Both the position numbers and the translations under genes were made by a program. Below are positions 42,952 through 51,593 of a stretch of 64,000 nt of DNA, piece after piece. The notes beneath the pieces were generated by a model. It saw only the letters and a list, made by a program, of their open reading frames with translations. It was not told the origin of the DNA and made no database searches. Origin of the DNA: Candidatus Hydrogenedentota bacterium (GTDB lineage Bacteria; Hydrogenedentota; Hydrogenedentia; Hydrogenedentales; SLHB01). The stretch covers positions 62,001-126,000 of the forward strand of contig JADLHJ010000048.1 in assembly GCA_020848835.1 (NCBI GenBank), given 5' to 3'. Every line of letters begins with the position of its first letter. Positions within the stretch are counted from its first letter, which is position 1.

Positions 42952-44591
42952 GACACACCCGCCCACGGCGTCCGGTTGCGTGCGCGCCGCGTCATGAATG
43001 TAAAGCCCGGCATCGCGCGAAGCCGCAGCGTGCGTTCGAGAAACTCGGCATCGAAGGCGTCCAAAAACGGCAATTGGCGAATGCACAGCGCGTACAAAAC
43101 GGCAAAAGCCGCCGCCGCCATCGCAACGATACCCAGATTCGTCACGCGGGCGTCACCGGGCGTAAATGAAATCTGAATAATCACGCACACGATGGCCCCC
43201 GGCAACGACGCAAGCGTCGGCCACAATAGCGCTTCTCGCACAACGGTGACGATACCTACGCGCGTGAGAGTGCGCATGGCAATTAGAAACCACGCCATGC
43301 TCGCGTACATCGACAGCGTTGTCGCCGACGCAACACCCAAGTAGCCGAATGGATAAACGAACGCTACCGTCAGCGAAATGTTGCAGACCATCGAAATTAG
43401 TCCTGTTCGCATTTGCAGATCAGGCCTGCCCATGCCCAGCGCGACACTGATTCCCGGCCCTTGCAAGACATTCGCCGCGTAACCGACCATGAGAAGTGCG
43501 AACACCTGCCCTGCTTGATCCAATCCCGCGCCCATCCACGCGCGCATGATCGGCTGCGCGGCGCATACACTAAAGACCGCGAGCGGCACTGTCACCGCGG
43601 CGATGTACTTCGTGCTGACAACGTACAGCCGCTGCAATCTGCGCTCGTCTTCTCGTGCATCCAGATCCGATGCCGCGGGGAGCAGTGCGCCAATCAACAT
43701 TAATGGCACCTGCCGCACCTTGTTCGCAAGCTCCACACCGACCTTGTAAGCGCCCAGCAAGCCGGTCGATTTGAACACAAAGCCGACAATGAGAAGATCC
43801 GTTTCAAAGGTAATCAGATTCGACAACCGCGCAACTTGCGCACGCCAGCCGTAGGAGAAAAGATCGCCAAACGCTGCGCGGCTGAATCCCGCCGGGGTTA
43901 TGCGCAAGTCTGGAACCAATCGAAAGGCAATCACCACGCTGACCGTCGCGTACGCCGCAAGCACAATCGAGGCGCTGTACATGAGCCCGCGCAACCCGAA
44001 TCCCAATTCCAGCAGCGTTACCGTGGAGATTACTTTAATAAGCGACATCGCAAATCCAACGGCGTTCGTCAGGTCCATCCGTTGCAGCCCGGACTGGACG
44101 GATGTAAACGGCGCGATGCAATTCCCCAACAGAAACAAGGTGAACGAGAACTGCACCAGAAAGACCAGGGTCCCGGTATCAACCTGCGAAACGCCCAGCA
44201 GTCCGCCAAGTTTTCCCGCGGCCATACCGAGCGCGGGTAGCACCAGCGCTGCAAGCGCGATTCCAATCGTTGCATAGGAAAACAACGCAGTCGTGATCAG
44301 GCGCGATATGCGTTGCCGCTCATTGCGCGCGGCATACTCCGCGATGAATTTCGCGTAGCCGCTTCCCAGGCCCAGGTCGAGCAGCGCCACGTATCCCGCA
44401 AAGGAACCGACCAATCCCCACACACCATAGTCGTCGAGGCCGATCCGCCAAACGATGTATGGCGTCAAGATTAGCGCGCTGATCGCATCCCACGCGCGCC
44501 CCGCAACATTCCAAAGCGTATTGCACGCGATTGTGCGTTGCACAGGTGGCGACCCTGCCTGCGGGGAATCGTCGCTAAGGTTTGAATTCAT
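42948..44591 (-). CDS. Wzx-like polysaccharide flippase (MATE/MOP superfamily)
   Basis: The protein has about 14 hydrophobic helices, starting with the typical NTLWNVAGRAWDAISALILTPYIVWRIGLDDYGVWGLVGSFAGYVALLDLGLGSGYAKFIAEY of the polysaccharide_synt family. It should flip a lipid-linked glycan across the inner membrane. I start at the ATG at 44591 (MNSNLSDDSPQ), which overlaps the preceding gene by 17 bases. It is flanked by a GT2 and two GT-C-like proteins, which together resemble a compact surface-glycan locus. Confidence 0.88.
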   Translation of the reverse strand: MNSNLSDDSPQAGSPPVQRTIACNTLWNVAGRAWDAISALILTPYIVWRIGLDDYGVWGLVGSFAGYVALLDLGLGSGYAKFIAEYAARNERQRISRLITTALFSYATIGIALAALVLPALGMAAGKLGGLLGVSQVDTGTLVFLVQFSFTLFLLGNCIAPFTSVQSGLQRMDLTNAVGFAMSLIKVISTVTLLELGFGLRGLMYSASIVLAAYATVSVVIAFRLVPDLRITPAGFSRAAFGDLFSYGWRAQVARLSNLITFETDLLIVGFVFKSTGLLGAYKVGVELANKVRQVPLMLIGALLPAASDLDAREDERRLQRLYVVSTKYIAAVTVPLAVFSVCAAQPIMRAWMGAGLDQAGQVFALLMVGYAANVLQGPGISVALGMGRPDLQMRTGLISMVCNISLTVAFVYPFGYLGVASATTLSMYASMAWFLIAMRTLTRVGIVTVVREALLWPTLASLPGAIVCVIIQISFTPGDARVTNLGIVAMAAAAFAVLYALCIRQLPFLDAFDAEFLERTLRLRAMPGFTFMTRRARNRTPWAGVS

Positions 44592-46404
44592 AGATCTCGA
44601 CACGCTCGGTGCCGCCAACACGCGGGTTTGGCAAATCGAATTGCTTGATTATCGCGAAGTGTTCCGTGTCCGCGCGCCATCCGTCTATCATCGCGCCAAC
44701 GCGGGTCGCTCGAAACGCAGGCGATTGGCGGTACTGTTCGGAATAAAATAAATGGGTAACGCCGTTCTTTCGCAGCCATTCGCGCTGTCCGGCGTAATCC
44801 AGTCCGCTTATAGACTTCAGCGCCTCAAAGTTTGTCACGGTCCGCCGATCGAAGTAATACCCGCGCGGATCCAGCGAAAGAATCCGCGCATCGTCTGCGA
44901 GGTTCTGCGAAACCCAAAGCATTGCGGGATAGCGCTCGATGCGCGCCGCAAGATAGGCGTCGCGCGATTGCAGCCCAAACACAACTGGCAGTTTGCTGGC
45001 CATTACCGCCATCGAAGGTCCCAACCCGAATGCATACGAGACGATCATCGCCATACCAACGGCGCGGCGTAGGCGCGGCAATGTTTCCAGCGGGACCGCC
45101 GCGACCGCGAATAACGGCGCTATAAACGGAAACGCATAGCGCGCAAAACGCTGAAAGAAAAATATCGCAACAAGACCCGCGCCGCCAAAGGCGCCAAGCA
45201 TTCGGGCACCGCGGCCTCCGGCGGCAATCCCGAGCACGCCAAGCACCAGCCACAACACGCCCGGCGAGGTGTCCCAGCCGCCGTAATGCTTTGGATTCAT
45301 CGCAAGCGACCACGGAAAGGAAATCAGTTGTGCAAAGTGGCTGCCCTGGATCGAACTATGCGCCCCGATCGCCGCCACGTCAATGTCGGGTGCGGCGTTC
45401 GCCCCTAGGATCGATGTGAAAAATGGATACACGGGGTTCCCGCAGATCAGCGCTGTGCGTAACAGCCACGGCGCAGCGCTTGCCGAGGCCACCGCAGCGA
45501 ATACGGACGCGCTGTACCACCGGCGTTCTCGCGCCACGAAAAACACACCGGTCAACATCAGCGCGCCTGCGAGATAGGCCGTGTGGCGAATGCCGCAACC
45601 GCTGCCCGCGAGCAGACCCGCGAGAACAAGCCATCCATAATTTTTTTCCTGCCGCCACGCAGCGAGCGCGGACAACGCCGCCACGACCGTCGCCGTATAG
45701 GGAATGTCAATCTCCGGCACCGCGTGGTGCTCGAGAAAAAGGGGCGTGGTCGCGATCATCGCTGCCGCGGGTAAACCGCAGGCCGGTCCCGCAATGCGCC
45801 GCGCAAGCCAGAACGTGCTTGAACAAAGCGCAAGACTCATGAACAAAACAGTGCCCGATGCGTGGCTCTCGCGTAAACCGGGCGGCGCAATGGCGAACAG
45901 TGTGTGCATGAGCTGCGGGTAAAGCGAGTAGTTGTCCAAGGGCATCGCGGCGATTCGCTCTTCACGCCAATACGCCGCCGGAAGCGCAAGGTGCGCGACG
46001 CCTGCGTCCCAGCTGGTAACCGGCGCAAATGAGACAAGCACACCCGAGAGAAAAGCCATAAATATCGCTAGCAGACTGATCTTATCAAGACCGCTAAACG
46101 ACTGAGCAGACAAATCGATCTGCGGTAGGGAAAGCCGTTTAGTCTTTGGCAAAGCGAAACCGATCATGCTGATGGCGGCCAGCGTAATCCAAATGCTGCA
46201 TGCCGCGCGAATGTTGAAACTGCCTATCGCAAGGATGACGGCAGACGCGAAACAGTATCCGGTCAATAGAGCGCCCGTCCACGATTCCCACGTATTCGGC
46301 AGGCGCAGCAAACGAAGCACGATACTGGCCCCGCCCGCAGCTATTAGGAATGTGATTATCACAGACGCGCTGTTTCCCCTCGTGTAGCGTTCGCATAATA
46401 CCAC
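44575..46404 (-). CDS. GT-C-like membrane glycosyltransferase (PMT/ArnT type)
   Basis: The protein has 609 residues with about 12 helices. The first large periplasmic loop carries a conserved acidic residue in the GT39/ArnT position (VTSWDAGVAHLALPAAYWREERIAAMP), and a later loop has DIDVAAIGAHSS. The C-terminal periplasmic domain (ILSLDPRGYYFDRRTVTNFEALKS to GVTHLFYSEQYRQ) is typical of undecaprenyl-sugar-using transferases. The GTG start lacks a strong ribosome site. A terminator for the phage cassette lies just upstream, so this operon must start from a promoter I could not identify. Confidence 0.82.
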   Translation of the reverse strand: MVLCERYTRGNSASVIITFLIAAGGASIVLRLLRLPNTWESWTGALLTGYCFASAVILAIGSFNIRAACSIWITLAAISMIGFALPKTKRLSLPQIDLSAQSFSGLDKISLLAIFMAFLSGVLVSFAPVTSWDAGVAHLALPAAYWREERIAAMPLDNYSLYPQLMHTLFAIAPPGLRESHASGTVLFMSLALCSSTFWLARRIAGPACGLPAAAMIATTPLFLEHHAVPEIDIPYTATVVAALSALAAWRQEKNYGWLVLAGLLAGSGCGIRHTAYLAGALMLTGVFFVARERRWYSASVFAAVASASAAPWLLRTALICGNPVYPFFTSILGANAAPDIDVAAIGAHSSIQGSHFAQLISFPWSLAMNPKHYGGWDTSPGVLWLVLGVLGIAAGGRGARMLGAFGGAGLVAIFFFQRFARYAFPFIAPLFAVAAVPLETLPRLRRAVGMAMIVSYAFGLGPSMAVMASKLPVVFGLQSRDAYLAARIERYPAMLWVSQNLADDARILSLDPRGYYFDRRTVTNFEALKSISGLDYAGQREWLRKNGVTHLFYSEQYRQSPAFRATRVGAMIDGWRADTEHFAIIKQFDLPNPRVGGTERVEIYEFKP

Positions 46405-46421
46405 CGCTAGAAAACAAAGAA

Positions 46422-46445
46422 GAAGGGACGCCGAAGCGTCCCTTC
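46422..46445 (-). terminator. Intrinsic terminator of the phage-derived cassette
   Basis: On the minus strand, GAAGGGACG and CGTCCCTTC form a perfect nine-base stem closed by a UUCG-type loop (CTTCGG). It is followed by TTCTTTGTTTTC. It lies about 55 bases beyond the stop of the small holin-like gene. Confidence 0.9.
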
Positions 46446-46498
46446 CTGGGGTGGGGAGGTGGGTTGTGGGGTAAGATCGTTGATTCCTGTTTCGACCA

Positions 46499-46867
46499 CT
46501 AGGCAGCTTTGCGTTGTTTCACCAGCTTTGTGATCCATAGATCGATGTAGTCCTGCCCGATCGATCCGACCACATCGACGCCGCGCGTGCGGCCGAATGC
46601 GATTGCGGCATCACGCGCCAGTTCGCGCGCCCGGCGCCGTTCTTCGCTAGACAGCTTTCCGTCCGTGTTTGCGTCCTTTATTGCGCGCACGTACACGTCG
46701 TAGGTCTGCTGCACGCCTGCCTCCAGCGCGGTCACCGCATCCGCGAAGCGGTTCTCGCGCACGCGTTGATACGCGTCGGTCGCCTTGAAGTACGTCCACA
46801 AACTGCCGAGCACCACGCCTAGCGTTGTCAGCGCCGGTTCCGATACCAATTGTTCCAACTCGCTCAT
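46499..46867 (-). CDS. Small holin-like phage protein
   Basis: The 122-residue product has one N-terminal hydrophobic helix (ALTTLGVVLGSLWTYF), a helical middle and an EF-hand-like loop (DANTDGKLSSEERRRARELA). The position, last in the phage cassette and just before a terminator, and the single membrane segment suggest a holin or a tail-end accessory protein. AAGGAGG lies four bases upstream of the start. I do not recognise a named family. Confidence 0.6.
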   Translation of the reverse strand: MSELEQLVSEPALTTLGVVLGSLWTYFKATDAYQRVRENRFADAVTALEAGVQQTYDVYVRAIKDANTDGKLSSEERRRARELARDAAIAFGRTRGVDVVGSIGQDYIDLWITKLVKQRKAA

Positions 46868-46892
46868 ATGTCCTCCTTACTTTGTTTTGTTT

Positions 46893-47414
46893 CTACACAA
46901 AATTGCGCACGTCTACGATGTAACCGTTCGTCGCATCATCCGTGTTTTTGATCGATGTCATTCCGGGGCGCAGATACAGGTTCGCCAGCGCGATGCAGTC
47001 TATCTGCGGTGAAGGCGCACTCGGCGAAGCCGCCTCCGTGCCCGTCACAATGCTCACGTCCCAGGTGTTCAACCGCGCTTGGACTATGTCGATCCGCGGA
47101 TGCGTCACCGGCGCTACAACGTCGGCCGTCGCCGCTTCCGCCTCCAGCTTGTACGGAAACTTCGAGATGAACGCGTAGCCCGGCTTCACGCGGACTGACA
47201 TGTTCAGTGTCGTGTTCGCTACGACTTTCAGATCGTCCGTCGCTGCCTTGCGTATTACGCCGTTCCCTCCGCCCCACGCATGGCTCAACAGAAAGAAGGC
47301 CAACTCCAGCGCCAGTTCGATCCGGTTGTCCCACGTGTTCAACTTCGATGACGACACGGGCCGCTCTTCAAAGGTCCACGTCGTCTTCGTATATCCCAAG
47401 CCTTTGATGGCCAT
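46893..47414 (-). CDS. Phage tail-associated structural protein
   Basis: The ATG at 47414 (MAIKGLGYTKTTWTFEERP) has AGGAGG five bases upstream and gives 173 residues. The longer frame runs through palindromic repeats and is not coding. The sequence is beta-rich with a central hydrophobic helix (ELALELAFFLLSHAWGGG) and a C-terminal domain (IDIVQARLNTWDVSIVTGTEA...IALANLYLRPG) of the kind found in upper-baseplate or tail-fibre-base proteins. The assignment rests mainly on position directly after the tail hub. Confidence 0.6.
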   Translation of the reverse strand: MAIKGLGYTKTTWTFEERPVSSSKLNTWDNRIELALELAFFLLSHAWGGGNGVIRKAATDDLKVVANTTLNMSVRVKPGYAFISKFPYKLEAEAATADVVAPVTHPRIDIVQARLNTWDVSIVTGTEAASPSAPSPQIDCIALANLYLRPGMTSIKNTDDATNGYIVDVRNFV

Positions 47415-47441
47415 CACACCCTCCTGATTCTTCCTCACGTC

Positions 47442-47499
47442 GAGCCGAATTGGAATTCGGCTCATGCATTTCCGGCAAGCCGAATTCCAATTCGGCTCT
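47442..47499. repeat. Paired GAATT palindromes between tail genes
   Basis: Two palindromes, GAGCCGAATT-GG-AATTCGGCTC (47442-47463) and AAGCCGAATT-CC-AATTCGGCTC (47478-47499), lie 14 bp apart in inverted relation. They could fold into one long or two short hairpins in the mRNA and lie just after the tail-hub stop. Confidence 0.8.
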
Positions 47500-47503
47500 A
47501 CTG

Positions 47504-49243
47504 CTAGTCCAAATGGTGGACGCCGTCCAACCCAACGCCTGCATCGTCCAAGCGAAACTGAAATACAGCCGAACCGCTTGGTTGACTGCGCACCATGAAA
47601 CTCAATGGTGCAGTGACGCTGCGCAGTGGCGATGTCAGCCGGACCAGCGTAGACACGTACGCGCCCGAAAACCGGTGCACCACTTCGTTCACGCGCCCAA
47701 CTAAACGCCCTGAAAACTGCCCGCCCCACTCGTGTTCGAGTTCGCGATCAATCCGCCGCAGAGGCGCGCCGCGCACCTCGATCAAATCGCCCACTGCAAC
47801 GTCCGCGTTGCCATGGAAAAACTCGATCAAGCCTTTGCGCTCGGGATACGGCAAGTCGTCCAGCAATCCCGCAACCAACTTGTCCGCGTCCTCCTCGCGC
47901 GAGATGCCGAAGTGTTCGAGCGCACGCCCTTCAAAGCCGTACTCATCGATGCTCTCCCCGCGCGCATAGGTTTTGCTCACGGATCCCGACACAGGATTGC
48001 CGTCGAAGTAGATCGCGTTTGCAAGTCCTTCACGATTGGCACCCAGCGAGACGCCCATGCGCACGGCGTCGTAAAACCACACTCGGTCCGGGCGCGCGGG
48101 TTTATAGAACCGCACTGCCAGCGCTTCGTTGACCGTCCACACATATCCGCCCGCGGCGTATGCCAGCGCGGTCAGCAATTCCAACACGCCGACCGAGGTA
48201 TCGAGCGCGATCAATCCAGCGGGCGCGCTTTCGATCGAGTCCGAATGTAACCCGGTATACGAGTAGAAGTCTTTTAACGCCATCTCGGGATCGTGATAGC
48301 GCCCGTCTTGATACAGGTACACGTCCGCATGGCCGAGCTCGACCTGCGCTGCGTTGAAGCATTGCCCGCCGCCAAACACCAGGCCGACGTAGCGCCCGAA
48401 CGCATCCACGCGGTCGTCGAATTCTCCGAGACTGTTCTTGTGCGGGTTCAATTCGATGTAGTCGATCCCATGCGTATCGATCAGCGTCTGTAGCGATGCT
48501 TTCGCAGCATCGCCGCGAAGCTTATAGCCACTCGCGTCATATTGCGCATTCGTCCAATCCGCCACTTCGGGATGCCGCGAAATCGCGTGACTGTTGCGCG
48601 AAGTCTCCTCGCAATCGATCATCAACATCCGCAAGTCCGGCCACGCAACGCCATCGACGACCAGGCCAGCAATCGTGTCGCCATCCTTTGCGTATGCGCC
48701 GCTGGTGTTCACGCGCACGCCGCCCACCCATTGTCCCGTCGCGATTCTGCTGACTTGCAATTCGTTTCCCGGCATCTTGCGCGCGAGAAACTTCAGGTAC
48801 TCGTGTTCCGCGCCCTGCGGATATGCCGCGTGCGCAATGGTGTAGTGAATTGGTCCCAATGCGCTGTCGATTGCATCCTTCACAATCGCGTCGATGCTTT
48901 GGTTCGCATACGCGCGCGACACGAGGCGGTTTCCGGGCGCGATGTCGCCTTCCGCAATAAACTCAACCACCTCGTGAAACCGCACATACCGATCGAGAAT
49001 GAGTTTGCGCGTGTCGCTCCACTGCGGCGCGACTCCAGTCACGGCCACGTCGCAAAACAAACGGTCATCGACATACACCTTTACGCGATACCCGATGCCC
49101 AGCTCGCGCACGTTCATGGGCAATATCCCACGCACGCTGTCGCGCTGGTCCGGTGCGCAGCGCACGGCCTCGATGAGGGGCACTTGGCTAAAGCTGTAAA
49201 CGCGCCGGCCAAACGTATCGAGAATTTCTATGCGGTACCGCAT
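47504..49243 (-). CDS. Tail-hub/baseplate protein with inserted SNase-like nuclease domain
   Basis: The protein has 579 residues. The N-terminal (about 1-175) and C-terminal (about 340-579) parts resemble a phage tail hub: RYRIEILDTFGRRVYSFSQ at the start, SVGVLELLTALAYAAGGYVWTVNEALAVRFY and GDLIEVRGAPLRRIDRELE later. Between them, at about 183-312 (this numbering), is a staphylococcal-nuclease fold: DGDTIAGLVVDG, then LRMLMIDCEET, then FGRYVGLVFGGG, then FNAAQVELGHADVYLY. Arg205, Asp210, Glu213 and Arg284 match SNase Arg35, Asp40, Glu43 and Arg87. The nuclease active site therefore looks intact. It starts two bases after the preceding stop. Confidence 0.75.
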   Translation of the reverse strand: MRYRIEILDTFGRRVYSFSQVPLIEAVRCAPDQRDSVRGILPMNVRELGIGYRVKVYVDDRLFCDVAVTGVAPQWSDTRKLILDRYVRFHEVVEFIAEGDIAPGNRLVSRAYANQSIDAIVKDAIDSALGPIHYTIAHAAYPQGAEHEYLKFLARKMPGNELQVSRIATGQWVGGVRVNTSGAYAKDGDTIAGLVVDGVAWPDLRMLMIDCEETSRNSHAISRHPEVADWTNAQYDASGYKLRGDAAKASLQTLIDTHGIDYIELNPHKNSLGEFDDRVDAFGRYVGLVFGGGQCFNAAQVELGHADVYLYQDGRYHDPEMALKDFYSYTGLHSDSIESAPAGLIALDTSVGVLELLTALAYAAGGYVWTVNEALAVRFYKPARPDRVWFYDAVRMGVSLGANREGLANAIYFDGNPVSGSVSKTYARGESIDEYGFEGRALEHFGISREEDADKLVAGLLDDLPYPERKGLIEFFHGNADVAVGDLIEVRGAPLRRIDRELEHEWGGQFSGRLVGRVNEVVHRFSGAYVSTLVRLTSPLRSVTAPLSFMVRSQPSGSAVFQFRLDDAGVGLDGVHHLD

Positions 49244-49245
49244 CG

Positions 49246-49932
49246 CTACCACCACCGGTCGCGGTATTCGACCGCAACATTGGCGGCATGCGAACTTGCC
49301 GCGTCATCCGTATATGTGAGCGTCGCGCCCTCCGGATCGAGTTGTGGAAACACACCGAATACGTACGGCAACACGTCTACTCCATTCAGCGTAGCGGCGC
49401 CCGCACTGCCATCAAACCACAGTACGTCACCGGCCGATAGCGTTCCGTTGTATGCGATTGCGCGCTCGCCATCGGTGAAGGTTGGACTGACGATCGTGCC
49501 AACCGCCGTCAGCGCAATAGCGAGGTTTGCAGCAGCGTTCCCGCTCGTATCCAGATCCAGATCGGCGCCGGATGCGCTGATGGGCCACGCGACGCTGTGC
49601 AGCGCAGTGGACTCCTCAAACGGATCGCGCGCCGACAAGGTCAACTCAAACGCGCCTGTTAACGCCTCCGCGGATACGTTGCGAACGAATTCCGCGCGCC
49701 GCACGAACATCCGCCGGCCCGCGCGCACCGATAACGCAACGCTGTACTCCTCGCTCGATGCTTCGTTCAGGATTGCATCAAGGGCATCGTGAATCGCGCC
49801 TTCGCTCGGCAGTCCCGCGATCACGCCCGCAATTTCGATCACGCGTTCGCGCCGCCCGCCCACTTCTTCGTGCCGTTCGCACACGCTTGTCGCGAACGGA
49901 TCAAAGGTCGTGCTTCCCAAGGTCATTGGCAT
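49246..49932 (-). CDS. Distal tail (Dit-like) protein
   Basis: I start at the ATG at 49932 (MPMTLGSTTFDPFATSVCERHEEVGG), two bases after the connector stop, giving a probable stop-restart coupling. The protein has 228 residues. The N-terminal beta-sandwich and C-terminal galectin-like domain (LAIALTAVGTIVSPTFTDGERAIAYNGTLSAGDVLWFDG, then PYVFGVFPQLDPEGATLTYTD) match the siphovirus Dit family, which joins the tail tube to the hub. There is no tail tube or tape-measure gene between it and the connector, where they would be expected. Confidence 0.65.
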   Translation of the reverse strand: MPMTLGSTTFDPFATSVCERHEEVGGRRERVIEIAGVIAGLPSEGAIHDALDAILNEASSEEYSVALSVRAGRRMFVRRAEFVRNVSAEALTGAFELTLSARDPFEESTALHSVAWPISASGADLDLDTSGNAAANLAIALTAVGTIVSPTFTDGERAIAYNGTLSAGDVLWFDGSAGAATLNGVDVLPYVFGVFPQLDPEGATLTYTDDAASSHAANVAVEYRDRWW

Positions 49933-49934
49933 CG

Positions 49935-50351
49935 TTATGCTTCTCCCAACACTGGTATCGAATCCGTGCTCTCCATCACCAGACGCGCCGGTTGTTCCGT
50001 GAGGTACGGCTCCAGCACAAACCACGCCTGCTTTTCCGTCAGCGCGGCGACAGCCATCAGCGCCCGGAACCGTTCGCCCGATTCGATGCGCTGCCCGCCA
50101 ATCGTCACCTGCTTCTGTTGAAATGCGTCCTTCGCCGCCAGCGCGCGATACAGATACGCGCCCGCCAATAACGTCTCACCAGTTACGAGCGCCGCATCGG
50201 GCGGATCGACATCGACGGTCTCGTCCAAGAAGCGCTCAATTTCCCCGTGCGCATCATCAATGCACGCATCAATCAACTCCGCCGTCACCAGCACCGTGTC
50301 GTTCAACTGAAACCGCAACCGCACATCGCTCTCGGTACAAAAACCCGCCAT
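49935..50351 (-). CDS. Head-tail connector protein (DUF1320/gp6-like)
   Basis: The 138-residue product has the all-helical pattern of head-tail adaptor proteins: CTESDVRLRFQLNDTVLV, AELIDACIDDAHGEIERFLDETV, a glycine-rich turn (VTIGGQRIESGERFRAL) and a helical end (LTEKQAWFVLEPYL). In phages it binds the portal and adapts the tail. Here no portal gene is found. A family C palindromic repeat separates it from the capsid gene. Confidence 0.65.
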   Translation of the reverse strand: MAGFCTESDVRLRFQLNDTVLVTAELIDACIDDAHGEIERFLDETVDVDPPDAALVTGETLLAGAYLYRALAAKDAFQQKQVTIGGQRIESGERFRALMAVAALTEKQAWFVLEPYLTEQPARLVMESTDSIPVLGEA

Positions 50352-50382
50352 ATCTCGCCGCCTCTCTGATTTTTATGCGTGT

Positions 50383-50468
50383 TGTAGCGCCCGGTCTCCG
50401 CGCCGGGCGTCGTTGGAATGGCGCGGCGGAGACGCGTTTATCACGCATCTCCGCCGCCGCAACCGCTA
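50383..50468. repeat. Dispersed palindromic repeat, family C copy 3
   Basis: It begins TGTAGCGCCCGGTCTCCGCG, as in copy 1, and is followed by a second hairpin (GGCGGAGACGCG against GCATCTCCGCC). It runs up to the stop of the capsid gene. It is inside the phage-derived cassette, between the capsid and connector genes. Confidence 0.8.
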
Positions 50469-51497
50469 CGTCCAATCGCTTTGCACAACCACGCGCGCTT
50501 TCTGATAAATGATCGCGAAGTCCGTCACCACCGTGAGGTAGGTGCGGTCCCACTGCTGATTGATCAGCTTGTCGTTTTCGACCAGCACGTCCTGCTCGGT
50601 GAGTTTCTCGACCGCGTAGCCCGCGTCGAGAATTGTCAACTTATTCGCGGGTTGATCCACCATCGGCACGAGTTTCATGCCCAGCGGCGTGACCGCGCTG
50701 CCCGTCTTCGCAAAGTCGAAGAGTGCAGCGTCCTTAAATTCGCTGAGATTGAGAATCGTTTGCGCTAGCGCCGAATTCGCGAGCATATGTGTCGGCGTGA
50801 AGTAATGGTCCAGCGTCAACGCCATGAACCCTTTCACGATGTCCGCATAAGTCCACGTGCCTGCGGAAGCCGTGTTCACCGTCGTTGCCGCTGTACCCGC
50901 GCCGGACGAATCGCCGCTCACCAGCACCGTTGCCAGCCGCGCATCGAGATTGCGCCCGAGCCGTTCGCCGATACGCTGCAAATGCACGCGCAACATATCG
51001 ACGGACATGCGCCGGATCACTTCATACGACGCAATGATCCCGCGGCCTTTCTTGTCCAACCGCACCATGCGATCGCCGTACTTCACTTCCGACTCGGGAA
51101 TCGCCGCGCCTTCTGCAACGGTCCGCAGTTCCTCGTCCGACGCCGATTCCTGCACATACGGCACGTCAAACGCCGTGCTCGTGATCGGCTCGTCACGGAT
51201 GATCAACTCTGGATACGACGGACGCCGTTTCAACCCCGCGACGACCGCGTCGCGCACCATGTCGGGAAACAGCCATTTCGCGTTCGGATCGCTCTGGAAA
51301 AAACGATCGACCGTGATCTTGTGCAGGTCGATGCCAAACTCCTGCGCGCAATAGTCCGACACGTTTGTGCCGAGCGCGCGGAAGTACTGTGCGTGCGAAA
51401 GCCCCAGTGAACCCAGCGTCTCGTACAGCGAGCGGCCTTTCACCGCACGCAACCGATCCGGTTCCTGACTGAGAAACGCTATACGCTCTTTGACCAT
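50466..51497 (-). CDS. HK97-type major capsid protein
   Basis: The protein has 343 residues. The spine and E-loop region (ELIIRDEPITSTAFDVPYVQESASDEELRTVAEGAAIPESEVKYGDRMVRLDKKG) precedes the P-domain helix (SVDMLRVHLQRIGERLGRNLDARLATVLVSG) and the A-domain (TPTHMLANSALAQTILNLSEF to AIIYQKARVVVQSDWT), the order seen in HK97-fold shells. No protease or scaffold gene is adjacent and the N-terminus lacks a clear delta domain. I start at 51497, with GGAGA upstream, though the ATG at 51515 is also possible. Confidence 0.85.
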   Translation of the reverse strand: MVKERIAFLSQEPDRLRAVKGRSLYETLGSLGLSHAQYFRALGTNVSDYCAQEFGIDLHKITVDRFFQSDPNAKWLFPDMVRDAVVAGLKRRPSYPELIIRDEPITSTAFDVPYVQESASDEELRTVAEGAAIPESEVKYGDRMVRLDKKGRGIIASYEVIRRMSVDMLRVHLQRIGERLGRNLDARLATVLVSGDSSGAGTAATTVNTASAGTWTYADIVKGFMALTLDHYFTPTHMLANSALAQTILNLSEFKDAALFDFAKTGSAVTPLGMKLVPMVDQPANKLTILDAGYAVEKLTEQDVLVENDKLINQQWDRTYLTVVTDFAIIYQKARVVVQSDWT

Positions 51498-51593
51498 GTG
51501 ATCTCCATATACCATGGGATAACTTGCTCCTGTTCTTTCTTCGATTTCGTAATTCGTAATTGTCCTCGTAATTCGTAATCGAGGATCGGCCGT

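Noticed and set aside
47504..47729. Extended N-terminus of the tail-associated protein upstream of 47414
   Set aside because: It would read through the paired GAATT palindromes and into the tail-hub gene. The ATG at 47414 has an AGGAGG site.
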